The translations under genes were made by a program, and so were the position numbers. From JBOHTO01 sp050733695 (lineage in GTDB: Bacteria; Gemmatimonadota; Gemmatimonadetes; Gemmatimonadales; Gemmatimonadaceae), in the NCBI GenBank assembly GCA_050733695.1, contig JBOHTO010000016.1:1-34910 (forward strand): a DNA stretch of 34,910 bases, given 5' to 3'. The notes below the pieces were generated by a model, which worked only from the letters and a program-made list of their open reading frames with translations, was not told where the DNA came from and searched no databases. Position 1 is the first letter of the stretch; each line of letters begins with the position of its first letter. Positions 6,726-14,792 of the stretch are shown piece by piece.

Positions 6726-8768
6726 ATGGCGGACACGCAGAGGGAGACCGCCGCTCGGGCCGCGTCGCTGCGCGAGACGATCGAGCGTGCCAACCACGAG
6801 TACTACGCGCTCGACGAGCCGACCTTCTCCGACCTGGAGTACGACCGGCTCTTCCGTGAGTTGCTCGAGATCGAGGGTGAACACCCGGAACTGCGCTCGC
6901 CGGACTCTCCCACGCAGCGCGTGGGTGCTGCGCCGCAGAGCCAGCTCCAGCGGCACACGCACGTCGTCCCCATGCTCTCGCTCGCCAACGCGTTCGACGA
7001 TGCCGAGCTCGCGGCCTGGGAAGAACGGCTGGCCCGCATTGTTGGCGACGATGTCCGCAGGGGCGGCTACGCGGCCGAACTCAAGATCGACGGCGTCGCA
7101 GTCAGCCTCACATACGAAGCGGGCGTGCTCGTCACCGGCACCACGCGTGGCAACGGCAGGGTGGGTGAGAACGTCACTGCGAATCTGCGCACCATACGCG
7201 GGATCCCGCTCCGCCTCAGGGAAGGCGCGCATGCACCGCCTCCCGTCATCGAGATCCGGGGTGAGGTCTATCTGCCGTTCGATGGATTCGAGCGAATGAA
7301 CGAGGAACGCGTGAGCGCGGGTGCATCGGTTTTCGCCAATCCCCGCAACGCGGCGGCGGGGTCGCTCAGGCAGCTCGACCCGTCAGTAACCGCATCACGT
7401 CCGCTGCGCTTCTACGGCTACGGCGCGGCCGTCCCCGCGACGGTGGGCACGGCGCCACTGCCGTTCGCAACGCAGTGGGAACTGCTGGATGCGCTGGAGC
7501 GATGGGGTGTTCCTGTTGCGCCGCACCGCGTGCGGCACCGTTCGCTCAAGGCGGTATTCACCTGGGTTCACGAGATAGAGCACGCGGCGCGCGCATCTCT
7601 CAACTTCGCGATAGACGGTGTCGTGGTGAAGGTTGATCCTTTGGCGCTGCAGCAGGAGCTGGGCGTCGTCGGGCGGCGCGAGCCGCGCTGGGCCATAGCG
7701 CGCAAGTTCGCACCGGACATCGCCGTCACGCGGCTCCTGGCGATCGCGGTGAACGTGGGCAGAACGGGCGCCCTGACACCGTTCGCCGAGCTGGAGCCGG
7801 TCGACATCGGCGGTGCGACTGTCAAGCTGGCCACGCTGCACAACGAGGACTATATCAGCGCCAAGGACCTTCGCGTCGGGGACTGGGTGCAGGTGAAGCG
7901 CGCAGGCGAGGTGATCCCGCAGGTGATTGGTCCGCTCCCGGACCGTCGCGACGGGGCACAGCACGAGTGGGCGATGCCGGAACGCTGCCCCGCCTGCAGC
8001 ACGCCTGTCGAGCGGTCCGAGGGTGAGGCGGCGGTCTACTGTCCCAACGTGGCCTGTCCCGGGCGCCGTCTCGAGGGGATGGTGTACTTCGCCTCACGCC
8101 GCGCGATGGACATCCGCGGTCTCTCGTACGCGCGGATCGGTCAGCTCGTGCTGGCGGGGCTCATCGAGGACGTCGCGGACATATTCCGGCTCACGGTCGC
8201 GGACCTGACCGGCCTCGACCGATTCGCCGAGCGAAGCGCGGAGAATCTGATAGCGGCGATTGCGGCCGCGCGCGAGCGTCCGCTCTCGCGGCTGCTGAAG
8301 GGGCTCGGCATCCTTCATGTGGGCGACAGCGCGGCCGAGCTGCTCGCTCGCCACTTCGGCACGCTGGACGCCCTGGTCGCTGCTTCCGAGGAGGAACTCA
8401 GCCAGCTCCACGGTATCGGCCCGCGGATCGCCAGCACGGTGATTGCATTCTTTTCCGATCCCTCGACCAGGCGCCTCATCGAGAAGCTGCGATCGCACGG
8501 TGTCAACTTCAGCGAGCCGCGCCACGTCGCGAGCGGCGGTGCCCTGCGAGGACTCACGGTCGTCATCACAGGAACACTCCCCACTCTCTCGCGCGCCGAT
8601 GTCACCGCGCTAGTCGAAGCGCATGGCGGCCGTGTGACGAACTCCGTATCCCGGGCCACCAGCTTCGTCGTCGCGGGCACTGAGGCCGGGGGCAAGCTGG
8701 AGCGCGCGAAGGCGCTCGGCGTCGAGATCATGGACGAGGCGAAGTTGCTCGCCCGTCTGGAAACATGA
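6726..8768 (+). CDS. ligA: NAD-dependent DNA ligase
   Basis: The protein has 680 residues, full length for bacterial LigA. Domain Ia (residues 1-70, with YYALDEPTFSDLEYD) binds NAD. The adenylation domain has the nucleophile Lys120 in AELKIDG and the TTRGNGRVGENVT motif. An OB-fold domain is followed by a four-Cys zinc finger (CPACSTPVERSEG, then CPNVACPG, about residues 423-448), helix-hairpin-helix repeats (about 470-600) and a C-terminal BRCT domain (about 605-680, LRGLTVVITGTLPTLSR). It seals nicks in replication and repair. All expected motifs are intact, so it should be the housekeeping ligase. Spacing to its neighbours (15 and 12 bp) supports co-transcription. Confidence 0.98.
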   Translation: MADTQRETAARAASLRETIERANHEYYALDEPTFSDLEYDRLFRELLEIEGEHPELRSPDSPTQRVGAAPQSQLQRHTHVVPMLSLANAFDDAELAAWEERLARIVGDDVRRGGYAAELKIDGVAVSLTYEAGVLVTGTTRGNGRVGENVTANLRTIRGIPLRLREGAHAPPPVIEIRGEVYLPFDGFERMNEERVSAGASVFANPRNAAAGSLRQLDPSVTASRPLRFYGYGAAVPATVGTAPLPFATQWELLDALERWGVPVAPHRVRHRSLKAVFTWVHEIEHAARASLNFAIDGVVVKVDPLALQQELGVVGRREPRWAIARKFAPDIAVTRLLAIAVNVGRTGALTPFAELEPVDIGGATVKLATLHNEDYISAKDLRVGDWVQVKRAGEVIPQVIGPLPDRRDGAQHEWAMPERCPACSTPVERSEGEAAVYCPNVACPGRRLEGMVYFASRRAMDIRGLSYARIGQLVLAGLIEDVADIFRLTVADLTGLDRFAERSAENLIAAIAAARERPLSRLLKGLGILHVGDSAAELLARHFGTLDALVAASEEELSQLHGIGPRIASTVIAFFSDPSTRRLIEKLRSHGVNFSEPRHVASGGALRGLTVVITGTLPTLSRADVTALVEAHGGRVTNSVSRATSFVVAGTEAGGKLERAKALGVEIMDEAKLLARLET

Positions 8769-8780
8769 ACCGGGCAACCC

Positions 8781-9341
8781 ATGCCAGAGACCATCGATCT
8801 AGCGAGTCACAGGATGCTCGCACTGACACAGGCGTCGCTCGCGGCGCTGCGAGCGGCGCTCATGCGCGACGCCGGCCCCGCCGCCGCCTCGTACCTCCAG
8901 GAAGCGGGCTTCGCCGGGGGCGCAACCCTCTTTGAATCGTTCCGGAGCTGGCTCGGCGGCCGCGATGCCGGTGAGCCGGAGGATCTGGACATCGAGGAGT
9001 TCGAGCGGCACGCGTCGGCGTACTTCCACGATGCGGGATGGGGCACGCTGCACATCGGATCGCTGCGCGATACCGTCGCGACGCTCGACTCCGAGGACTG
9101 GGGTGAGGCCGACCCCACGAGCGCACTGGAGTACCCTGGCTGCCATCTGACGACGGGCATGTTTGCCGATTTCTTCGGACGTCTGGCGGAAGCGCCGCTC
9201 GCCGTGCTCGAGGTGGAGTGCCGCTCCATGGGTGCCCCGCGCTGCCGCTTTCTGCTCGGAAGCGCCGCGGTCATGGAGCACGTCTACGACGGAATGGGAG
9301 AGGGTTCCAGCTACGACGACGCCGTGGAGGCTGTGGCCTAG
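8781..9341 (+). CDS. V4R (4-vinyl reductase) domain protein
   Basis: The protein has 186 residues. The second half has the V4R pattern: a conserved Cys-His stretch (YPGCHLTTGMFADFFGRL), a strand-rich AEAPLAVLEVECRSMGAPRC and terminal RFLLGS. V4R domains occur in BchJ and as ligand-binding modules of XylR-type regulators and bind small hydrophobic ligands or metal. The N-terminal half (about 1-80) is helical and not recognised. No DNA-binding or catalytic domain is attached. It begins 12 bp after the ligA stop and is last in the plus-strand run, ending just before the hairpins at 9341-9376. Its substrate cannot be read from the sequence. Confidence 0.75.
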   Translation: MPETIDLASHRMLALTQASLAALRAALMRDAGPAAASYLQEAGFAGGATLFESFRSWLGGRDAGEPEDLDIEEFERHASAYFHDAGWGTLHIGSLRDTVATLDSEDWGEADPTSALEYPGCHLTTGMFADFFGRLAEAPLAVLEVECRSMGAPRCRFLLGSAAVMEHVYDGMGEGSSYDDAVEAVA

Positions 9342-9376
9342 CCCTAGCCAAGGCTAGCCAGGCGCCGGGCCGCCTG
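9341..9376. terminator. Two hairpins between convergent genes
   Basis: CTAGC-CAAG-GCTAG lies at about 9344-9357. A stronger stem CAGGCG/CGCCTG with a 6-base loop lies at 9359-9376, followed by ttct on the plus strand. They fill the 37-bp gap between the V4R gene and the convergent phosphoribosyltransferase gene, so they could end transcription from both sides. The T-run is short, so they may act only partially. Confidence 0.55.
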
Positions 9377-9378
9377 TT

Positions 9379-9951
9379 CTAGTCGGACTCGTCGCCGTAC
9401 GGGCCGCGATCTCGTTCGACAGCCGCCACATCGAGCGCCCCGGCGTATAGCGGGTTCTGGACCAGCTCGCCGTCCACAAGCACTTCGCGATCCCATGGAA
9501 GCACGATGGTGCTCTCCGTTGCGAGCGCGTGGTAGTCCGGCTCGTAGCTGCCCGTCCGGAATCCCACCGCGGTGCGCACCTCTGTAGCTCCGGCGTTGAC
9601 GATTGCGCTCACGGCGAGCCGCATGGTCGCGCCGGAGTCACATGTCTCATCGACGAGGAGCACACGGCGACCGCGGACCTGGTGCGGCGCCTGCCCCATC
9701 ACGGCCGGCGTCTCGCGAATGGCCCGCGACTGATGCTTTCGGCTGACCAGGAGGGAATGGAACTCGAGATCGAGTATGGCCGCGATCACGGCACCGGGGA
9801 TGACTCCGGCATTGGCGACACCCACGACCATCTCCGGTACGTAACTCCGGGCCACCTTGAGTGCCAGCGCACGGGAGAGCTCTCCGAAGAGGGGCCACTC
9901 GACCTCGAACACGCCCTTGCTCGGGTCGACTGCATACCGTCGTGGCGACAT
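9379..9951 (-). CDS. Phosphoribosyltransferase-family protein
   Basis: The protein has 190 residues and a type I PRTase core. The PRPP-binding loop is VLLVDETCDSGATM (about residues 96-109), where VDE replaces the more usual VDD. An earlier VGVANAGVIPGAVIAAIL forms the loop I region. The ending WDREVLVDGELVQNP resembles xanthine-guanine/hypoxanthine type enzymes, in which a Trp stacks on the base. A purine-salvage role is therefore likely but the base is not decided. The ATG at 9951 is chosen because GGAG lies five bases before it. The GTG at 9966 would add five residues. It is a single gene, convergent with the V4R gene. Confidence 0.82.
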   Translation of the reverse strand: MSPRRYAVDPSKGVFEVEWPLFGELSRALALKVARSYVPEMVVGVANAGVIPGAVIAAILDLEFHSLLVSRKHQSRAIRETPAVMGQAPHQVRGRRVLLVDETCDSGATMRLAVSAIVNAGATEVRTAVGFRTGSYEPDYHALATESTIVLPWDREVLVDGELVQNPLYAGALDVAAVERDRGPYGDESD

Positions 9952-10300
9952 CACTGCTCCGGTCACTCGAGGTTGATCTGCGCGCGCTGGCGAAAGCTAT
10001 GACCGGGGTGCCGCTGGCGGTAGCGTCGCCGCGCTGTCGCCGGCCCCAATCACACTGACTGGCGCACGCATCCTGCACGGATCGCACGAACGAGCCATGT
10101 CCGCGCGAACGCCGCTCGGTTGATACGCGACAGGCGAGGCAATACCTTTGCGCTGTTCCGCCCGACGGGAAGCACCGTATTTCGCCGGGCCGGAACGAAT
10201 CGCCTCCCGGCTCGGCCTCGTCCGTTCCCTCCCTCCCCCTCCCCCTCCCCCTCCCCCTCCCTCTGCTTCTTCCCCTTCCCCTCACCCGACCGCATCCCGC
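9952..10300. other. 349-bp intergenic region with C-rich repeat
   Basis: This divergent spacer must hold the promoters of the phosphoribosyltransferase gene (minus) and the TPR-ParA run (plus). No convincing coding frame was found: the open frames in it encode only proline- or Arg/Gly-rich low complexity. A weak plus-strand pair is TTGATA (10120-10125), 17 bases, then TACCTT (10143-10148). The last 80 bp hold the hexanucleotide repeat annotated separately. Confidence 0.5.
10224..10263. repeat. (ctcccc)n hexanucleotide repeat, G4-prone on the minus strand
   Basis: About five copies of ctcccc, with ccctcc variants at both ends, lie 38-77 bp before the ATG of the TPR gene. On the minus strand this is a row of G3-G5 runs separated by single A residues, which fits a G-quadruplex pattern. 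A further C/T-rich stretch follows to 10287. Confidence 0.85.
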
Positions 10301-10756
10301 ATGTCCTGGTGGAGCCGCCTCGTAGGCGGCAAGTCCGGCCGCGAACTCAAGCCGCAGCGCCTCGATTACATGAACGAGGCGTTGACGCTCGAGCGTCAGG
10401 GTGACTACGACGCCGCGCTGACGTCGTACCGGCTGGCACTCCGGGACCAGCCAAACGATCCGCGGATCCTGGAGAACATGGCCATCGCCTTTTCCCGGAC
10501 CGGGCGGCTGGAGGAAGCGATTCGCTGCTATCGACGGGCGCTCGAGCTCGATCCCCGGCTGTCTGGCGCGCACTATGGACTCGCCTTCCTGCTCCTCAAA
10601 CGCGGCGACACAGTGGCGGCAGAGCGACATCTCGAAGCATTCCTGGCGAAACCACCGGGCAGCGTGGAAGCAGAGCGCTGGGTTCGTCACGCGCGGACGA
10701 CGTTGGAGATACTGCGGCGCGACGAGGGCTCGCCCATTCCGGAACCAGAGAGCTGA
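10301..10756 (+). CDS. Small cytosolic TPR protein
   Basis: The protein has 151 residues with no signal peptide. Three TPR units are visible at about residues 21-54 (YMNEALTLERQGDYDAALTS onwards), 55-88 (PRILENMAIAFSRTGRLEEA onwards) and 89-122 (SGAHYGLAFLLLKRGDTVAA onwards). It is a protein-interaction scaffold and the partner is unknown. The ATG at 10301 begins MSWWSRLVGG. An upstream in-frame start would translate the proline-encoding repeat and is unlikely. The stop is one base before the GTG of the ParA-like gene, so the two are translationally coupled and may act together. Confidence 0.83.
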   Translation: MSWWSRLVGGKSGRELKPQRLDYMNEALTLERQGDYDAALTSYRLALRDQPNDPRILENMAIAFSRTGRLEEAIRCYRRALELDPRLSGAHYGLAFLLLKRGDTVAAERHLEAFLAKPPGSVEAERWVRHARTTLEILRRDEGSPIPEPES

Positions 10757-10757
10757 A

Positions 10758-11525
10758 GTGGGGAGAGTTCTCGCCGTCGTAAGCCAGAAGGGAGGCGTGG
10801 GGAAGACCACGACGGCGATAAACCTCGCCGCGGCGTCCGCGCGCCGCGGAACCCGAACGATACTTGTCGATGTCGACCCGCAGGGCGCTGTCCGCCACGG
10901 CATCGGACTCGCACCCGGGCATTCGACGGCGGGTGTCGCGGACTATCTGAACGGGGAGCGATCAGTCGGTGACGTGGTACTTCGGACCGCCCTTCCGCTG
11001 CTCGGCGTCGTGCTCGCCGGCTCCGTGAGCGAGGCCGTGCAGCACGACGGCTACCAGCATCAGGTGGCAGCCGGCAATTCGATGCGCGATCTGCTGATGA
11101 CGCTCAGCCATGGGAGCCAGCTCGTCATCGTCGACACGCCGCCCGGGCTGGGCCCCATCGTGAGGCGCGTGCTGGAGGCAAGCCAACACGTCATCATCCC
11201 GCTCCAGTGCGAGCCGCTCGCGCTGCAGACGACGCCGCAGATGCTTCGCGCCCTGCAGGACATCATCGCGCTCAATGATACGCTTACGCTCGACGGGATT
11301 CTCCTGACCATGCACGATGAGAACGATCCCGTGTGCGAGCGCGTGGCGGGTTATCTCCGCTCGAACTTTCCAGCGGGCCTTCTCTTCGACATGGTGGTTC
11401 CGCGCACGAGCGCATCGAACGATGCGTTTGCAGCGGGCCAGCCGGTGGTACTGCGCTCGCCAGACGACGCGGCCGCCGCGGCCTACACGGCGCTTGCGTC
11501 GGAGCTCGCCGAGCGGTACGCATGA
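10758..11525 (+). CDS. ParA/Soj-like ATPase
   Basis: This 255-residue P-loop ATPase starts at GTG 10758 and opens directly into the deviant Walker A motif SQKGGVGKTTTAINLA (about residues 8-23). LVDVDPQGAV (A' motif) and VIVDTPPGLGP (Walker B) follow. This is the ParA/Soj/MinD superfamily. No parB or parS site was seen nearby, and the partner genes are a TPR protein and a lipoprotein. It may therefore be an orphan positioning ATPase rather than the chromosome-partition ParA. Its stop overlaps the next start as ATGA. Confidence 0.9.
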   Translation: MGRVLAVVSQKGGVGKTTTAINLAAASARRGTRTILVDVDPQGAVRHGIGLAPGHSTAGVADYLNGERSVGDVVLRTALPLLGVVLAGSVSEAVQHDGYQHQVAAGNSMRDLLMTLSHGSQLVIVDTPPGLGPIVRRVLEASQHVIIPLQCEPLALQTTPQMLRALQDIIALNDTLTLDGILLTMHDENDPVCERVAGYLRSNFPAGLLFDMVVPRTSASNDAFAAGQPVVLRSPDDAAAAAYTALASELAERYA

Positions 11526-12292
11526 GTCGCGTGCGCACGGCTCTGCTCCCGGCGATCGTGCTCGCATCCGGGGTCGTTGCGTTCGGGTGCGATGAGATCG
11601 GTCTCGGTCCAACCGACGTGCTCTCCATCGAGTTCGATTCGCTCCCCTACCCGGCCGTGGTGCGCGGCGACACCCTGCGCGACGAGAACGGCGTCCCGGC
11701 GCCTCTCTTCGCCGTCGCCCTCAACGCGCAGGGCGACACCGTGACCGGAGCGGAGATCAGCTTTCTCGCGCTGGACGAGGGATTCGTGACGATATCGCCG
11801 GCGGGAATCGTGACCTCCGACGAGACCGGCACGGGCCAGGTTCGGATCGTTGCGGGGGTGGGTGGATTGCAGACGCTGCCCCTGTCGCTCCGCGTGACCA
11901 ACGAGCCGGCGTTGGTGGAGGCCGCTGGCGCCGTTGCGGATACCGTCGAGCACGATCTGATCGAGCCGGTGCAATCCGATCCGCTGACAGTGACCCTGCG
12001 GAGTTCGCCGGCCGATTCGCTGGTGCGAGGGTGGATCGTACACTACGAGGTCGTCACGCCAGCCGATCCGGCCGACGTACCCGGTGCCATCGTCGCCAGT
12101 ATCAACGCCCAATCGGCGAGCGACACGACCGATGAGAGCGGACAGGCGAGCCGCCGCTTCCGCGTGGACCCGCCACGGCTGCCGCCCACGGGGGTCGACA
12201 CGGTGGTGATCCATGCGACCGTCCGATATCGCGGTGCGCCCATCGCGGGGAGCCCGGTCGAGTTCACCTTGCTCATCAGGCCATCGGGGTGA
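11522..12292 (+). CDS. Lipoprotein with Ig-like (invasin-type) domains
   Basis: The protein has 256 residues. The N-terminus MSRVRTALLPAIVLASGVVAFGC is a hydrophobic signal with a relaxed lipobox (AFGC, Cys23), so a lipid-anchored envelope protein is likely. The body is beta-rich. Residues 60-130 (FAVALNAQGDTVTGAEISFLALD, then GIVTSDETGTGQVRIVAG) follow the bacterial Ig-like pattern seen in invasin/Big-1 type repeats. A second module spans about 190-250 (ATVRYRGAPIAGSPVEFTLL). The ATG overlaps the ParA-like stop. A surface or adhesin-like role is inferred from the domain type only. Confidence 0.75.
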   Translation: MSRVRTALLPAIVLASGVVAFGCDEIGLGPTDVLSIEFDSLPYPAVVRGDTLRDENGVPAPLFAVALNAQGDTVTGAEISFLALDEGFVTISPAGIVTSDETGTGQVRIVAGVGGLQTLPLSLRVTNEPALVEAAGAVADTVEHDLIEPVQSDPLTVTLRSSPADSLVRGWIVHYEVVTPADPADVPGAIVASINAQSASDTTDESGQASRRFRVDPPRLPPTGVDTVVIHATVRYRGAPIAGSPVEFTLLIRPSG

Positions 12293-12326
12293 ATAGTAGG
12301 GTCCGCACGTCTCTCTGGAGGCCGTC

Positions 12327-14174
12327 ATGATCGCCACTGGGGGCCCTCGCCCCGACAAGCCCGGGACACTCATCCGCCTTTTCTTCGATGCAGTGGCGGC
12401 GTACGACAAGCCGGACGCACTGCAGTTCAAGCAGGGCGGCAGCTTCCGACCTATCTCGCACCGCGCGCTGGCCGAACGGGTGCGGCGAACGGCGCTCGGT
12501 CTCCGCGAGATGGGCGCCAGGCCAGGCGACCGCGTAGCGATTCTGTCGGAGAACCGTCCCGAATGGGCGATCGCCGACTACGGCTGTCTCGCTGCCGGCC
12601 TGACGGACGTGCCGATCTACCCCACTCTGCCTGCGGACCAGATCGCGTACATCCTGCGCGATTCCGGCAGCGTCGCCGTTTTCGTATCCACAGGTGAGCA
12701 GGCGGAGAAGATCGCGGAGATCCGCGACAAAGTACCCACGCTGAAAAACGTGATCGCATTCACGGACGCGCGGATCGCCGGCAGCGATCTGACTCTGGCC
12801 GAACTCGAACTGAGGGGCGCGAAGCGGGAGTCACCCGAGACGATCGCGCGGTACGAGGCCGACGCCGCCGACGTCGAGCCCGACGACGTGGCCACGCTGA
12901 TCTACACGTCGGGGACGACCGGGGCGCCCAAGGGCGTCATGCTCACGCACGACAATCTGTACTCCAACGTGATGGCAGCGCGAGAGATCGTTCCCTCCGC
13001 CGGCAACGATGTGGCCCTCAGCTTCCTTCCGCTGTCGCACGTGTTCGAGCGAATGGCGGGACACTATCTCATGATGGCGACCGGGACCTCGATAGCGTAT
13101 GCGGAGTCGGTGGATACCGTGCCGGTCAACATGCAGGAGGTTCGGCCGACTCTCGTGTGCTCGGTGCCACGGCTGTACGAGAAGATGTACGCCCGCGTGC
13201 TCGAGAACGCGCTCGCGGGGAGCGCCATCAAGAAGAACATCTTCTTCTGGGCGCGGCGCGTCGCCGACAGGTGGGCCGATGTCAAGCTTGCCGGGAAGGA
13301 GCCGCACGGCCTGCTGGCGATCAGGTACGGAATCGCGCAGAAGCTGGTGTTCTCCAAACTGAAGGCGCGCACCGGGGGCCGGCTGCGTTACTTCGTGTCG
13401 GGTGGCGCTCCGCTGGCGCCCGAGATCAACAAGTTCTTCTACGCCGCGGGCCTCGTGATCCTGGAAGGTTACGGGCTCAGCGAGACGTCACCGGTCATCG
13501 CGGTCAACTCGCCCGAGGCGTTCAGGATCGGAACAGTCGGGAAGCCTGTACCGGGCGTGGAGGTTCGAATCGCCGATGACGGCGAGATCCTGACACGTGG
13601 GCCGCACGTGATGAAGGGTTACTTCAACAATCCCGAGGCGACGCGCGAGGCGATCGACGGCGAGGGCTGGCTGCGCACCGGCGACATCGGCGAGCTGCGC
13701 GATGGCTTTCTCGCGATCACCGACCGGAAGAAGGACATCATCGTGACCGCTGCGGGCAAGAACATCGCCCCACAACCCATCGAGAACCGCGTCAAGACGA
13801 ACAAGTACGTGACACAGGTGGTGATGATCGGGGACACGCGCAGGTTCCCGGCGATGCTCGTCGTTCCCAACTACGATCAGCTCGAGAAGTGGGCAAAGCG
13901 GCGCAACCTCATATGGACGTCACGAGCGCAGCTTCTCGCGATGCCCACGATTCAGGCGAAGATGGAAAAGGAGGTGCTCGGCGCCCTGGAGGGCCTCGCG
14001 AGCTTCGAGATGCCCAAGAAGATCGCGCTGATCGAGAACGAGTTCACGCTCGAGCGAGGCGAGCTGACGCCCACGCTCAAGGTCAAGCGGAGAGCGGTGG
14101 ACCGTAACTACAAGGGCGTCATTGACAGGTTGTACGCGGATTCGAGGGCGGCGCGGGAGGGCACGGCGGTCTGA
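12327..14174 (+). CDS. Long-chain acyl-CoA synthetase (AMP-forming)
   Basis: This 615-residue ANL-superfamily enzyme activates fatty acids to acyl-AMP and then acyl-CoA. The P-loop motif LIYTSGTTGAPKGVMLTH is at about residues 191-208. The A5-type motif VILEGYGLSETSPV, the A7 motif GWLRTGDIGELRDGFLAITDRKKDIIVTAAGKNIAPQ and the closing hinge are all present. The N-terminus (FRPISHRALAERVRRTALGLREMGARPGD) and the length fit the FadD15/long-chain class. GGAGG lies six bases before the ATG. The gap to the lipoprotein gene is 34 bp, so a shared transcript is plausible. Chain-length preference is not decidable. Confidence 0.95.
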   Translation: MIATGGPRPDKPGTLIRLFFDAVAAYDKPDALQFKQGGSFRPISHRALAERVRRTALGLREMGARPGDRVAILSENRPEWAIADYGCLAAGLTDVPIYPTLPADQIAYILRDSGSVAVFVSTGEQAEKIAEIRDKVPTLKNVIAFTDARIAGSDLTLAELELRGAKRESPETIARYEADAADVEPDDVATLIYTSGTTGAPKGVMLTHDNLYSNVMAAREIVPSAGNDVALSFLPLSHVFERMAGHYLMMATGTSIAYAESVDTVPVNMQEVRPTLVCSVPRLYEKMYARVLENALAGSAIKKNIFFWARRVADRWADVKLAGKEPHGLLAIRYGIAQKLVFSKLKARTGGRLRYFVSGGAPLAPEINKFFYAAGLVILEGYGLSETSPVIAVNSPEAFRIGTVGKPVPGVEVRIADDGEILTRGPHVMKGYFNNPEATREAIDGEGWLRTGDIGELRDGFLAITDRKKDIIVTAAGKNIAPQPIENRVKTNKYVTQVVMIGDTRRFPAMLVVPNYDQLEKWAKRRNLIWTSRAQLLAMPTIQAKMEKEVLGALEGLASFEMPKKIALIENEFTLERGELTPTLKVKRRAVDRNYKGVIDRLYADSRAAREGTAV

Positions 14175-14272
14175 CGGCACATCTCCTGCACGCCGGGGGT
14201 ATCTGATGAATCGAGCCCTTGCGAGCCCGCCCGGGGCGGACGCTCGGTCGTGAATACCGTAAAGGAGTGCCA

Positions 14273-14767
14273 ATGCGCAGGACCGGAGTTCTGATCCTCA
14301 TGGCCGCGCTCGCGGTCGCCTGCAAGTCCGTTGCGGTCACCGACGAGGGGCCGGCGCACGTCGAACCAGCTAGCACGAGTTTCTGGGGAGACTGGGTGCT
14401 CGCGACGGCGCCCGATTCCACGGCTTTCGTCGGGGCCTCCATGGTGGAGATGACGCTCACGCCGTCGGCCTTTCTCATCAGGGCCACCTATCCTGCGCGC
14501 GAGCCGGCCGTGGTGAGCGGCCAGGTGACGCTCACCGAGACGGGACGCCTCACTTTCATTCCTGCCCGTACGACCGCCGCGAGCGGAATGCGCGGAGCGG
14601 CTCTGGCGTTCGTGCCCGGTGAGCCCTTGACAATGCTGGCCAGTGCGGCCGGCGGCACGCTCGTCTTCGCACCTGACGCCTCGACGTTCGTCCCGAGCTC
14701 GGTGTGGAATCGCAGGGCACAGGCAGCGGAGGCCGGGCGGGTTCCGGATACGACGAGCCAGCAGTAG
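14273..14767 (+). CDS. Small lipoprotein of unknown function
   Basis: The protein has 164 residues. MRRTGVLILMAALAVAC is a clear lipoprotein signal with lipobox AVAC (Cys17). The mature part is beta-rich (STSFWGDWVLATAPDSTAFVGASMVEMTLTP onward) and not recognised. It includes a repeated pattern of short strands such as QVTLTETGRLTFIPARTTA. AAAGGAG is placed seven bases before the ATG at 14273, which is why this start is chosen over 14219. The gene follows the acyl-CoA synthetase after 98 bp and is convergent with terC. Confidence 0.75.
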   Translation: MRRTGVLILMAALAVACKSVAVTDEGPAHVEPASTSFWGDWVLATAPDSTAFVGASMVEMTLTPSAFLIRATYPAREPAVVSGQVTLTETGRLTFIPARTTAASGMRGAALAFVPGEPLTMLASAAGGTLVFAPDASTFVPSSVWNRRAQAAEAGRVPDTTSQQ

Positions 14768-14792
14768 CTCGGATCCGCACAAGGCGGGAGAA

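Noticed and set aside
10050..10295. 81-codon minus frame with a Glu-Gly repeat
   Set aside because: Made by the hexanucleotide repeat; low complexity, no ribosome binding site of note.
9647..10903. 418-codon open frame on the minus strand
   Set aside because: Runs across the phosphoribosyltransferase gene in another frame, the G-rich repeat and the antisense of the TPR gene. It has Arg/Gly-rich low complexity and no family match.
10758..11525. Chromosome-partition parA
   Set aside because: No parB or parS site nearby; neighbours point elsewhere, so only a ParA-like label is given.
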